Positions 9,612 to 19,722 of a stretch of 50,425 nt of DNA are shown piece by piece. Source of the stretch: Gracilaria domingensis (taxonomy: Eukaryota; Rhodophyta; Florideophyceae; Gracilariales; Gracilariaceae); NCBI GenBank assembly GCA_022539475.1, contig VCMS01000364.1, positions 1 to 50,425 on the forward strand, in the 5' to 3' direction. Under the pieces are notes generated by a model. The model saw only the letters and a list, made by a program, of their open reading frames with translations. It was not told where the DNA came from and ran no database searches. A program made the position numbers and the translations under genes. Within the stretch, counting starts at the first letter, position 1. Every line of letters starts with the position of its first letter.

Positions 9612-9960
9612 CTATTGGAGATGTATTTTTCTAGAGTCGCAACCGGGAAAGGATGTGAGAGAACCTCAATATATACCCAGTGGATGTTGAGAGGGAGGAT
9701 GAACTACTCTACGTGCTATCATTGTTACCCATCCGGTGTCGAGTGGTGACATATTCTTTTTTTGTCACAACCTTGAAAGGATGTGACAGAAGAAGAAGAT
9801 GCCCCCAGTCGAGATGAAGGGAGAGCTACTCTAAGTACAATCACTACTCCCTAGCTTGCCTCCACTGGTGATATCTTCCTGTTTTGCCATAACCACCGAG
9901 TGAGGTTATGGCGGAAGAGAAAAATATCGCCGGTCGAGGCGAGGTGGGTGGGGACTATGT
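9612..9960. repeat. Three degenerate ~120-bp tandem repeats, each with a hairpin
   Basis: Units start near 9615, 9732 and 9854. Each has the same order of elements: GGTGAtAT-T, a T-rich stretch, an inverted repeat, a GAAGAAGA/GAGAAA purine block, a gTCGAGg-type segment, then AcTACTCTA / ACTAT. The inverted repeat is clearest in the second unit (GTCACA ... TGTGAC) and perfect in the third: GCCATAACC at 9886-9894 against GGTTATGGC at 9904-9912. Arms differ in sequence between units yet still pair, so the stem seems conserved by structure. It sits between the epimerase stop and the coiled-coil gene. Confidence 0.6.
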
Positions 9961-10180
9961 GAGCGCGAAAGAGGGGACAGAGGGGTGGCGCTTAAATAGT
10001 GGAAGGTGCGGAGGTGTACAGTAGATGTTTTGGCGGGAAATGGGATGAGGGAAAGAGGGACAATCATAGTGCTGGATATAGCCCGTGTGGTTGGACAGTG
10101 GGGGTGGACAGCCCAGTTTAGCTCGATTGCACTGTATCGCAGCCAAAACTTCGATCCGACTACTACTTCTTCTTCTGAAT

Positions 10181-11050
10181 ATGTCGAACGGATACGTGCA
10201 GGATGAGGAGCTGTTGGCTCTGTTGGAGGGGAAGGAGGTACCGCCGACGCCGTCACCAAATCGGGAAGAGGACGTGATTACGGCGGCTGGTCGGATGTCG
10301 CAGAAGAAGGAAGTGGCTGATGAAGGAAAGAAGTGTGAGGCGAGGAGAGGGGATGGTGATGAGGTGAAGAAGGGTGTAGAATTGGAGGTGGAGGGGGTCG
10401 CAATGGAGAGAAGGGGTGCGGTGCATCTGAGTCAGTTAGAGGTTGGAGACCAGATAGAGAGAGGGGGCGGAGAGGGTGACAGGGAGGTGCGGTTTGTGGG
10501 GGAGATGAAGGCGAGGTTGGAGATGTTGGGGTTGGTGATGAAGGAGCAACTGGAAGATGGCATTGTGGAGATTGTAACGGAAATGGGCGGTGTAGTGCTA
10601 AGTGGGGATGGTAGTGGTGTTTCGGTTGAGGCGATTTCGAGCCTGCGGAATTCGTTGTCGGTATTGGGAGTGGAGATGAGAAATCATGTGTATGGGATAG
10701 TGGAGTGTGCGGGAAGGGAGGTTGGAGAGTTGCGGGAGGAGAATAGGGTTCTGAACGAGAGGTTGGACGTGCTGGAGAAGGAGGTGAAGGAGCTGGGCAA
10801 GAGGCAAAGATTGGTGGAAGAGAAGACGGTGAAAGGAGGTGTGGAGGGAAAGACGGAGAACGGAAGTGCGGGAAGGGCGGTAGTGAAGAAAGGGTACCCT
10901 GTGACACCGAAGACAAATGGTGGTGGGGTTGGTGATGGGGAGAGCCGTCTGAAGAAGAGGCGTAAGGAGATGAAGAAGATGGTGGAGGAGGTGCCGTGGG
11001 AGGGAGTCGGGGCCTCAGTGTTGACTGGGTTTAGGGTGCGGTGGAGGTAG
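10181..11050 (+). CDS. Coiled-coil hypothetical protein
   Basis: Intact ORF of 289 aa from the ATG at 10181; the frame is open further upstream to 10085, but only from a GTG. I do not recognise a family. The N-terminal third is acidic/basic and disordered with PPTPSP. The middle has two helical stretches, one around residues 105-185 and a stronger heptad-like coiled coil at about 185-225 (VGELREENRVLNERL...). The C-terminus is Lys/Arg-rich with an RLKKRRKEMKK patch that could be a nuclear signal. The coding strand is extremely purine-rich, especially G, which also creates a long proline-rich shadow frame on the other strand. A nuclear structural or regulatory role is possible but is only an inference. 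Confidence 0.6.
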   Translation: MSNGYVQDEELLALLEGKEVPPTPSPNREEDVITAAGRMSQKKEVADEGKKCEARRGDGDEVKKGVELEVEGVAMERRGAVHLSQLEVGDQIERGGGEGDREVRFVGEMKARLEMLGLVMKEQLEDGIVEIVTEMGGVVLSGDGSGVSVEAISSLRNSLSVLGVEMRNHVYGIVECAGREVGELREENRVLNERLDVLEKEVKELGKRQRLVEEKTVKGGVEGKTENGSAGRAVVKKGYPVTPKTNGGGVGDGESRLKKRRKEMKKMVEEVPWEGVGASVLTGFRVRWR

Positions 11051-11330
11051 CGTCAACGGCGAAGGGGATTCTGAGGGGACAGGAGGAGAGAAGGATGGGA
11101 GGGATGTGAAGCCGTTTTGGGGCGATGGGGGTATACGAGAATGGGGAGAGTTGCCCACCTGACTTCTACAGAATGACGTTTGCGGAGACGGAGAGGGAGG
11201 ATGTGAACGCGTGATGGGCGAGAAATGGGTAGAGAGTGGAGATGGTGTGGAACGGGAAGAAATGATGGGGTGATTGAGGTGGGATGAGTTGCGATTGGCA
11301 TTGCAACACGGGAGAAAATGGAAACGCAAA
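11051..11330. other. G-rich non-coding stretch
   Basis: The purine (G) bias of the preceding gene continues past its stop codon as far as about 11330. The minus-strand frames here are proline/serine-rich shadows of that bias. No gene is supported. Confidence 0.5.
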
Positions 11331-13509
11331 CTAGCACGAGCGCAGTTTTGAGAGAGGGTCGCGGAAAAGAGTGGATGGGGCGATGCGGCGAAGTAGAACC
11401 TCTACAGAAACTAGGGAAACCCAAGAATTAAACTGCGCGTGATGGAATTTAATATTCCAAAATTTCTTAGTTTTTTGAGTGCCAGCCTCTGCCACCCCCT
11501 CGCGCGCCCCAAATAGCCCGAAAACTAGCTTAGTTTCCAATGCGAACAGAGTATATTCCATTTTGCAGAACACAGAAGATAATATGAATGTACATTGGTT
11601 GCTGCTCAACCAAATAGCAAAACGATTCCCATTTCCACCCATACATTTCATAAAATCCAAAGCCTTGTCACATTCTTCACGACAGTTTAAGTCCCGAATT
11701 CTTAGAGCCCACTGAAAAAGAGTCCGTTCGTTCCCTACACTGCACTTTTCCATAATGCATCTCTTTGCATGTACATCGCATTCAACTGAAATTGCCTTCA
11801 AATAGTCAGTAGCAGACTTCTGGGATCTCCAAGTATCACTGACAAACCCTTTTGCTCACGTGTCAGTTTGAATTCATCACCTGCTCTATGATCCTCAATT
11901 GACAACACGTAAGAATGCCCGCTTCCAGTAAGCTGCTTCTGAGACTGAAATGCTTCCAAGAAAGCAGTTAACGACTTTCCAGCTGGATACTGCTCTTTCC
12001 GAAAGTCTCTACGGATGCTCTTCACGGTCGCTGGGGAGGTCGCACAGCCAAACTTTTCCTCTAGCTTTTGAAGAATCATAGGACCAGTAAGAATCTTAGC
12101 CTCTTGACAAAGGTTTGATATAGAGTTATGGACTAGTTTTGGGGATGGCTTTCTCATAGGTCAAGTGTGCCTATGCCTTCCGAAACCAACAACCACTGCC
12201 CATGACAAGTGTCCTTGTGTTTCATCGTTTTTCATAAGAAAATAGTGATATTCGACATCACACTTGATGTGTAAGAGCGTTGGAGACTCTTGCAAATCAA
12301 CTGGACGTGTGCAAAACTTCCCTCGAGAGCTCAGTGGATAAGGGAGACAGTTTCCACTGTCCGCACGGTTTTCGGGAAAGATTCCATGTTGTGCCAGTGC
12401 CACCAAACTTCCGACAAGGTAAGGATTTGCACCTTGCACCTTGCAGGGGAGGATGTAGTTTGACTAGGGAGCACTTCCTTGGATCTCTGACTCCTTCATT
12501 TCCAAAATCGGAGCAGCCAATGAAGTCTGGTAACTTGGAACCTGCAATTCTTCCACTCAAAATCTTTCTTGTAAGACATCTTTCCTACCCGAAATACTCA
12601 GTTTGGGTATCTTCGTTGCGGATTTGCAGCATGTTGTATTGCTTCTAGTTGATCCATGCTAGAAACAAAGTCAACGTGCTTGCAAAGGAGCGGGAAAGCG
12701 TTTTGCGCAAAGAAAAAGACCTGTGTTGCAAGACTTTTGTCGTATTCTGAAACTTGTTCTGCTTCTGCGGCATAACGTTCTTGTTCAGATATGTTTCCAA
12801 CAGAACGACATTTCTCAGACGTGACAAAAGTATATTTACCTGGGTCAGATATCCCTCCAAGACATTTTTCCTGGTTAGATGATACTCCGACCAGATTCCA
12901 TATGTCAGACGGGGGATTTCTTTTATCCAGCGAATCTTTCGACTATGTTGGATAACCTTCTTTGTCTTCAAAAAGTCCCTGAGACGACTTCGGGGCACGA
13001 TTATCACTTCTCTTGGTCTCCGTGGCACTTGTATCACTATTAGCCGACTCCATTTTTGCAACGTTCCATAAAACTTGATGAGGCTCCATACATCTTGCTA
13101 CACTTGTTGCGCAACACTTCACACCGGAATACAAAAACGATTTCCTTTTGACTTGCACACGATTGCCTAAAATGTACACAGAGGACATCCTTGTAGCCTT
13201 ACATCTCATGGAGTAAGGCGACAATTCACAAAATGTCTCCTCCGTCAGTCCATATCCTTCCAAGTTAATAAACGAAGCATACTTGTTCTCATGTGTAGGA
13301 ATGTATGGCGGTGGTGCTCTGAGCACATGACTTTGCTCGGCGGTTATATTGCGGGAGATTTTGAATTTTCCATCCGTCTTTCTAAAAAGCAGATCACACG
13401 TATCGCTTTTGGAAGTGGGGAGGTCATCGAATGACTTCTTCGCAATAAGATCTTGTATATTCATTGTAAGTGAAACAAAATACGGGATCTGAGATAATGC
13501 CGTACACAA
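11331..13509 (-). pseudogene. Decayed gene or element, possibly MULE-like
   Basis: Five to six minus-strand ORFs in three frames (12943-13509, 12645-13061, 12297-12560, 12161-12439, 11798-12157, 11331-11801) read as one broken protein of roughly 700 codons. The 5' part is Cys-containing (GVKCCATS...C), possibly a zinc-binding region. The 12161-12157 junction has the look of the segment before a MULE DDE domain: a GRHRH end, then SPKLVHNSISNL, ILTGPMILQKL and TVKSIRRDFRKEQ. The frame change near 11800 leads to an open frame with DTWRSQKSATDY in the frame actually read. No TIRs were found. The MULE assignment rests on pattern only; a decayed host gene is equally possible. Confidence 0.4.
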
Positions 13510-14654
13510 GCAAAGTTTGCCGAAAGTTTAAATGCGAAGGAAGAACACCAGGTATAGAGAAGAGGAACGACAATAGATAGGAGAAGTCAAGACAAGAAGA
13601 GTGGATCAATGTTTTGCAACGACCGGTACGACGGTGTTCCTAGGAAAATTGTAACGGCTTTAACATTATAGGCGAGTAATTTGATGCAGCTTGGTACTTG
13701 GGTGCCGAATGTGTGCTTGAAATATTCGTTTACACATTTTTGAATGAAGTACTCGTTCAGCTCCGTGTTCTAAAGTTACAACGTATTTTGCAGCCAATAA
13801 TGTAAATTGAAATCATTTGGCAGTTTCTTTATTTTGGGTTCAGTGCAAATCAAAGAGAATGAAGAAGAGCAACGTCGCCAATTGTTCCGGATTTTCAAAA
13901 CTTGCTTCCAATTCAAGTGTCACAAAGCACGACAGCAAGATGTATTTTTAGATCTTGTCTTAAAAAGTTGTAATTGCTTACCTTTGTCGTATGCAGATAT
14001 AAATGTAACTACATTTCTATCAAAGTTTTGAAAACCATAGATTTTTGCTACCGCGTTTGTACCTTATTATGTCAGTTCTACCAAAATGATAGAGAATTAT
14101 ATTTTCAATCTCTTGTGTAAACGTTGTAGCATTTCACAGATTATGATGTGAAACACTATGTTTTCTATACAGAAGTAGAAATATATTATGTCATGCACAT
14201 ACATAAGTTATGATATTATCTTATGGTCAAATTGTAAAGTAAAGGATATGTCCTTAGAAAGAGTAGTAGAGATTAGACATCGATATTCGAAATTGAAAGT
14301 AGGTATATGTTTTTAAGCGGGTTTCTTGTCTTACTTTTGTTATTTATACCATTGTTTCTGTTTTGGTCTGCATGCGGGCTATCTCTTCTTAAGCATTAGA
14401 ATTTTGTTTCTAGTAAGCAAATAGGCAAGTCTGGACATTGGCTTGAAGCGTTTTGTGTATAGTGATGATTGGATCTAAGAGTAGAAGAAGTTCTATCAAA
14501 GTATGAAGTGAGGTAGGGAACTTGTCAAAATTGAACCAGATGTAGAGCAAAGGATTAGAAGAATTTGAAGAATGATATCAAGAGATAATTGCTTTTAAGC
14601 AGTGATTACAATACAGTTCCATAAATCACAGAGTTCCCGTGCCTAACATAGGAA
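13510..14654. other. AT-rich gene-free region
   Basis: About 1.1 kb of A/T-rich DNA lies between the decayed gene and the Harbinger TIR. The only open frame (13807-14031, 74 codons) has no recognisable features. No RNA gene or clear repeat is seen. Confidence 0.6.
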
Positions 14655-14896
14655 GGGCTCCACTATTGGGTGCATCCAGAAAAAATTAAACCGCCAGCCG
14701 GCCAAATGTAGTGCAATGAAAAGCCGAGAATTTAGATCAGCGCACCGCCAAAATTGGCCGTTTCATATCACCTCATCGGGTGATTTCAAACCCCCAAACC
14801 GTCCACCACTCGAAAAAACGAGGACTTGACGTCTCGTGACCTACGAAATGTCCCAAAACAGCGAGACAGCCGACACTCTCCACGGCATTCAGTGCC

Positions 14897-16043
14897 GTGA
14901 TAACGACAATATGCCTCATTATGAGCATCTCCAAACGACGCACAAAGCGCCGATCACACAGAGCTGCTAAACATACCCGCCAGAGTCTCCTCCATCCCAC
15001 CAATGACGAGTTCAAACGAATGCCTTTGCAGCAGATCCTCCGGCAGGGTACCAACGACGACTTCATTTCCGCCACCAACTTTAACAAAAGTGTGTTTAAA
15101 GACACACTTCTACCGCTTTTTGAAAGGCAAAAATCGCAATGCAACTACGGCAGTCGTTATAGGACAAGCGAAAGCAAGCGAGGTAGAAAAGCGTTTTCGT
15201 CCTCCAGCGACCTTCTAGGACTGACTTTGCACTACATGAAGACCCAATCTACAACAGCACAGTTGTCTATTTTCTTTGGGGTCGTACCATCCTCAATAAC
15301 TGTCTGGCTTGAGTACTCGTTACTGGTATTGCAGAAAGCTCTGCGTAGCCCTGATGCTCCTGCGTTTTCCATAACATGACCTACTGCAGACGAAATGAAA
15401 CAGTCCGCCGCTCTTTTGGAAAACAATCAGCATTTTGGTCCGCTCCTTCGTGGTGTCTTTGGAATAACAGATGGAGGGAGGTTCCAGTGTCAAAATTACA
15501 ACGATATCAACCTACAAAACGCTTTCTACGAGGGATACACACAGCAGAAAGAAGTCACCAATCTCTTTGTCTTTAACTTTTTTGGCGAGATCATACATGC
15601 TGCCATAAAACTTTCCTGGTAGTTGACATGATAAAAAGCTTGCAGGCGTCTCTGGCTTATACTATCCTAAGCTTGGTGATGAAATGACTCCACCAGGCAT
15701 GGGCATTCTGAGTGGTTCTGCAATTGTGAACAACGCTACATGCACCAATGCGAAGATATTGCGAGCACGGAAATCAAATAGAACGAGCGACATACCGCAG
15801 TCCACGGAACTGGCTGCAATAGATATCATCATGCAACGAATCATGCCGAGTGAATGGCCGAGTGCCGAGTGGGGCATCAGAGCTTTGAAGGGTCCTTTTC
15901 AACACCTAAAGACCGTGCTACCAAAAGACGCAGAGCGTCGCAGAATGATAATTGAAATAGCGTGTAGTTTACTGAAAGGACGTACAAGGCTTATGGGGCG
16001 CAATCAGATTGCTACAACCTATACCAATGCCTCCAAGGAGTGA
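14897..16043 (+). pseudogene. PIF/Harbinger transposase (DDE_Tnp_4), broken
   Basis: The N-terminal helical part (14897-15379) is followed in frame by a TGA at 15377, then the catalytic region. The first acidic site is GVFGITDGGRFQ (near 15460). The second is the GSWHD-type motif at about 15610-15640, where the Trp codon is TGA. A frameshift near 15610 moves the remainder to another frame. The third acidic site is AEWGIRALKGPF (near 15860-15900), diagnostic of the family. The C-terminus is present up to 16043. The transposase would excise and insert the element with the help of the Myb-like protein, but this copy cannot be active without repair. Confidence 0.8.
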
Positions 16044-16070
16044 GCGCGGGCTCTTGCCCGAGGAGTAAAG

Positions 16071-18003
16071 TAGAGGGTGTCAAAATACAATTTAAATAGT
16101 ATTCTAGCTATTGGGAGACAGAAATAAACTATTCGCTACACAGGCGGACAAGAAATAAATAATTCGAGTTTTATTTACTTATTTTTTATGAAGACGATTG
16201 CATCACCTTGTCTACATCAGATACACACCACAGGTCTTGATTGGCGTGCAAAAAAAGCTGACTCTCGAAATTAGATGGCAGCATACTGCCACGCCGACCT
16301 GACAAGACATAGCCTGCCTTTGAAAAAAAGCGCTCACAAGCGTTGGAGGTAGGTTGTATGAAGCGCGAGTCAATATAGCGCACAACATTATTGTTTCCCA
16401 CTCGTTGCCGCTTCAATGCGCGCTCCGCCAACGACAGGGACATGCCTGAACTACTGCTAACAGCAGTAGCATCAACTTCACACCGTAGTTTCCTTACACA
16501 ATTCCTTTGTTCCGCCGTTAGCTCATGTCCTTTTCCTCTTTGTAGTAAAACAATAGCAGACTCAAACGTTGAGTCGTAGACAATATCAGCGTTAAAATCT
16601 AACCTGTTACGTAGAACGGGATAATCCTGAATTGTTTCATCAAAGAGCGCACGAACATCCGCCATTGTAGTACCATCTCTCAATAATTCCAGACTAACGG
16701 ACTGTAATTCCTTCAAGCGTCCACACGACACCTCAATGCGACGATGTTCAGAAACGCTAGGAATCAATTCATCCACCTCACTGCAACCAAGTTCCCCCAG
16801 TAACGAACGTAGCTTAATGTAACGACACAGCATAAGGTACGTCGAGCCCCAACGCGTAGGGCAATGTAACTTCGGCTTCAGTTTAGTCACAGTTTGTAGT
16901 TTAGCGGCGACCAATAATGTTCTCAATTTCACCATCAACTTATGTACCTTATCGACAAGCGGTTTTTCCATCGATATCTCATCCTGTACCGCAAGGTTAA
17001 AGCGGTGACTTGCACAACCAACAAGCGGAATCGATGCCTTGTCAGCAGTAGCTTTGTTAACTGCACAATTATCACCAACTAGTGCGACAACATTTTTCCA
17101 AGTTTTGCCATACAGTTGAAGAACGTTAAAAAGAAACGAGTAATGTTGATCAGCCGATAGACTTAGTTCATCCCCCATAGGTGAAATTGTCAAAAGAATT
17201 CTGGAATAGCCTAGATCATTTTCCGCTTTGAACGTAGCAAACACTGCCACATAATGAGTATCTCCATTAGTCCACCCGTCAAAAATTAGCGACATTTGAT
17301 CCGGCAAAGAAGAAGATATCTTGGCCTCCACGTGCTCCACCAAGCGTGAAAGGTACTTTTTAAATGTATTCAAGCTGACAGTTTGAAGTGTGCAGTGCTT
17401 TCGAATAATACTGTTAGTGACAATTGAGAAAGGAAACAATCCTTTGGATACTAGTTCCATCCACCCATACATGTTCACACTATTAGCCGGTAGCTGTAGT
17501 GCTGTAAGTGCTGAAGGGTGTGCATTCTTCTGAAGAAACATCAAGTCGTTTGCATGCTTTTCGCGCACATGCGTGACAAGATTTGTAAAACCTGATCGGT
17601 TCTTTGTGCGTGCAACGCCACATTTGCAGCGCCATTTAGCGCTATCGGGCGCTATCTGTTCAAAGAAGTGTTTGACAATATCCTTGTTGGCCAGACTGCG
17701 TTCGCGTGGCGCCATGGTGTTTAGAAATGCTCTCATACCTGGTGCGATGCTGTGGGCATCATTTGACGCTTGTGTTGTTGTACTACCTCTCGTTGATCGC
17801 TGTACTGCGATCAGCGAGAGGTGGTACGACTGTAAAAAACTCGACCGTTGAATGGTTTGAACGTTCAAAAATTTGAACGTTTGTATTCCGAATCATTTGG
17901 TCATTGGGAATAACTTATTCTTGTAGGGTGTCACAGTGGAATAAATAATTCAATACTATTTATTCCAGAGTATTTAAATACAATATATTTTTGACAACCT
18001 CTA
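16071..18003. mobile_element. Complete hAT DNA transposon with 8-bp target duplication
   Basis: The ends are TAGAGGgTGTCAAAA (16071) and the complement of TAGAGGttGTCAAAAATA (ending 18003), and both are followed inward by A/T-rich subterminal sequence. The flanks are identical 8-bp duplications GAGTAAAG at 16063-16070 and 18004-18011, the length typical of hAT. The element is 1933 bp and carries one intact transposase ORF. It is inserted between the two genes of the Harbinger element, so it is younger than that insertion. Confidence 0.93.
16186..17868 (-). CDS. hAT-family transposase, intact ORF (560 aa)
   Basis: The single uninterrupted ORF starts with an ATG at 17868; another Met about 52 codons in (MAPRERS) could be the true start. 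A BED-type zinc finger is visible with C81, C83, H100 and H105. The DDE core contains SLIFDGWTN (first Asp region), VALVGDNCAVNKA (second) and the GCASHRFNLAV helix. The CPTRWGST motif follows as in hAT enzymes. The C-terminal dimerisation domain is present: QPTSNACERFFSKAG, then RRGSMLPSNFESQLFL. Family enzymes cut and paste DNA with 8-bp duplications, which matches the flanks. With TIRs, TSD and an intact ORF, this copy might still be active. Confidence 0.93.
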   Translation of the reverse strand: MNVQTIQRSSFLQSYHLSLIAVQRSTRGSTTTQASNDAHSIAPGMRAFLNTMAPRERSLANKDIVKHFFEQIAPDSAKWRCKCGVARTKNRSGFTNLVTHVREKHANDLMFLQKNAHPSALTALQLPANSVNMYGWMELVSKGLFPFSIVTNSIIRKHCTLQTVSLNTFKKYLSRLVEHVEAKISSSLPDQMSLIFDGWTNGDTHYVAVFATFKAENDLGYSRILLTISPMGDELSLSADQHYSFLFNVLQLYGKTWKNVVALVGDNCAVNKATADKASIPLVGCASHRFNLAVQDEISMEKPLVDKVHKLMVKLRTLLVAAKLQTVTKLKPKLHCPTRWGSTYLMLCRYIKLRSLLGELGCSEVDELIPSVSEHRRIEVSCGRLKELQSVSLELLRDGTTMADVRALFDETIQDYPVLRNRLDFNADIVYDSTFESAIVLLQRGKGHELTAEQRNCVRKLRCEVDATAVSSSSGMSLSLAERALKRQRVGNNNVVRYIDSRFIQPTSNACERFFSKAGYVLSGRRGSMLPSNFESQLFLHANQDLWCVSDVDKVMQSSS

Positions 18004-18046
18004 GAGTAAAGTCCGCCATTGCGAGCTTGCGAGCAATAAGGCAGAC

Positions 18047-18064
18047 TTTGCCCTGCAGGGCAAA
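18047..18064. repeat. Perfect 18-bp palindrome in the Harbinger spacer
   Basis: TTTGCCCTGCAGGGCAAA is self-complementary. It lies in the 120-bp spacer between the hAT right flank and the end of the Myb-like gene. The neighbourhood repeats CGAG and GCGAGC motifs. It could act as a terminator hairpin between the convergent Harbinger genes or as a protein site; both are inferences. Confidence 0.5.
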
Positions 18065-18131
18065 ACCCGCGCGAGCGGAAAACCCGCCAGTATGCGAACC
18101 GTTCTCTACGATGACAATACTGTAGGACGCA

Positions 18132-18946
18132 CTAACGAAAGTTCTCTGTTAGAGTTTTGGACAGCTGCATAAGGACTACTTTCATGTCTGGAATTATCGA
18201 GTTGGTCTCTTCCATGTTTTTCTTCATATACTTCTTAACGGACAGGAGTTCTTCCTTAACCGCGGTGTAACCTCCCGATCGACCATCACTGTTTACCGTT
18301 CCAGCACTGGATGAATGCATTGAGTTTGCAATGATACCAATAAAGCCCGTCATGGCATAGAAATTCTCTACCAAAACCTCTTCTGTTTTCTGCTTCTTGC
18401 TTGCCAAACTTCCTTCACGAAGTCCGCCCTTGTCTTCGTTTTTACCTAAAGTCTGACCGTCACCACTTGCATCAGGGTTCGCATTGGATTCACCGACATC
18501 TTTCCCACTGTTACCATCCGACCTTTCGTGATCATCCAAAATAATCGCGACCATCTTGGTCTTTATATCTCGCGCAATGTGTTTCGCTCTGCGCACATTT
18601 GGAAAGCAAGACGGATCCAAAGTTTTCTTTTTGGTCAAACTAAATTTGTCGTACTTGTTCTTTAGTGATTGATGATCATGTCTGGTTGGTATTCCTCCTT
18701 ACTGTACGTTGAATACTTCTCCAGGACAATTTCCCACATATTTGCACCGATTGGTTTTAGTGACTCTACAATATCAAAAAGCATATCCACATCCTGTTTA
18801 CTGTAGTTGGGTGCCCCAGTAGTTATTTTTGTCCCTTTCTTAGGCGAGGTGTTTGATGATTTGTTCGCCGGTTTTGCTGTACATTGGAGTGATGGGGTGG
18901 CGTTCGTGGCAGTGCACTGTGCGGCAGTATCTGGTGTTTTGGTCAT
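18132..18946 (-). pseudogene. Harbinger-associated Myb/SANT-like DNA-binding protein, frameshifted
   Basis: The ATG at 18946 gives MTKTPDTAAQ, then a Lys/Ser/Thr-rich leader. A SANT-like helix set follows with NYSKQDVDMLFDIVES, then PIGANMWEIV. This is the pattern of the second protein of PIF/Harbinger elements, which binds the TIRs and brings in the transposase. At about 18650-18662 one base shift separates this from the continuation (from 18638), which carries KYDKFSLTKKKTLDP and VRRAKHIARDI. The C-terminal half is acidic and helical. Orientation is convergent with the transposase, as usual for the superfamily. Confidence 0.7.
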
Positions 18947-19315
18947 GATGGCTGCAAAACACAATGTGCAGGAGCTTTGCGATATCGTGGCAAAACACCG
19001 CAGGTGTGAATAGAAGTTTCTGAGATGCGAAAGAACCGGGCAATCTTCACTTATACTGCATATGGTTTTACGCGTTTTTTGCGTTCGCGCCAAAATTTGT
19101 TTTGCTGTGTACTTTGATTTTTCTGAACGATGCCAAAGTTTTGGTGAGACGAGGTTTTGTTTACTTCTGGATGCACCCGTTGTAGTGATGAAGCCACAGC
19201 ATTTGCCTGAAAACAATCAATTGACAAAAACGGTTTTGAATTTGAAAATAGTTTAGGTTTATTAAATTATTTATATTTTGGGTGCAGATGACTTACAGAC
19301 TTTTGAGAAGGTTTG

Positions 19316-19430
19316 CTTATGTCTAGTGAGCTAGACAGAAGCGGGCAACATGATTGGGTAGCCGCTATAACCAATCGTTGACAGCGTGCCACTTGTCTGC
19401 CTGGCTTATGTCTACCTCACTAGACATAAG
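19316..19430. repeat. Two copies of a 26-bp palindrome, CTTATGTCTAG-loop-CTAGACATAAG
   Basis: Copy 1 (19316-19341) has one mismatch in the right arm, and copy 2 (19405-19430) has one in the left. Each arm is 11 nt around a 4-nt loop (TGAG or CTCA). A third, perfect copy lies at 19590-19602 and is split by the copia insertion, with its other half at 35533-35545. The first two copies could also be the ends of a ~115-bp MITE with 15-bp TIRs. Confidence 0.6.
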
Positions 19431-19597
19431 CGAAAAATATTTTCAATTGGCTACAAATTCCATCTGTTTGAAATCAAACCAATACCATTCGAACTCGAGT
19501 ACCACGTGTATTTCAATCAACATGGTTTGTTACCCCGCTCTGCCTCAGCCGCATGATCGAGTCATTTCTTTCCTTCTCATTGGCTTTTTCTTATGTC
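19431..19597. other. Short gap between palindromes, no gene
   Basis: I see nothing coding between the second palindrome and the copia target duplication. Confidence 0.5.
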
Positions 19598-19602
19598 TAG
19601 CT
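19598..19602. repeat. 5-bp target-site duplication of the copia element (TAGCT; partner 35528-35532)
   Basis: TAGCT immediately precedes the 5' LTR and immediately follows the 3' LTR. Removing the element and one TAGCT rebuilds the perfect palindrome CTTATGTCTAG-CTCA-CTAGACATAAG, which confirms the insertion point. Confidence 0.9.
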
Positions 19603-19722
19603 TGTCGTCACACGTAGCCAGCAGGCAGCCGCACCGCCGGCGTAGCACATAGCCACGAGCTCTTCCTCCCTCCAGTAAACTCCGGGAGCATAGGCTCCAT
19701 CGGCGTTCACTCTGTTCCCACA
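19603..19722 (+). repeat. 5' LTR of the copia element
   Basis: 120 bp, beginning TGTCGTCACACG and ending TTCCCACA. Compared with the 3' LTR it shows T/A at base 1, A/G, C/T and A/C (about 3% divergence). This makes the copia insertion clearly older than the gypsy one. Confidence 0.92.

Larger units (their letters stand above)
14655..19195. mobile_element. PIF/Harbinger DNA transposon, defective and carrying a nested hAT
   Basis: Terminal inverted repeats share GGGTGCATCCAGA: left 14655-14680 (GGGCTCCACTATT then the core), right 19166-19195 (complement of GGCTTCATCACTACAAC then the core). Between them are the two genes typical of this superfamily in convergent order, the DDE_Tnp_4 transposase (plus strand) and the Myb/SANT-like partner (minus strand). 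Both are frameshifted. A complete hAT element (16071-18003) sits between the two genes. The 3-bp target duplication expected for Harbinger was not identified with certainty. Without the hAT the element would be about 2.6 kb. Confidence 0.8.

Noticed and set aside
9612..9960. CRISPR-like array
   Set aside because: The units are long, diverged and contiguous, with no constant short repeat and unique spacers.
10278..10916. Minus-strand 212-codon proline/serine-rich ORF
   Set aside because: It is the reverse reading of the purine-rich coiled-coil gene; its Pro/Ser/His composition follows from that bias.
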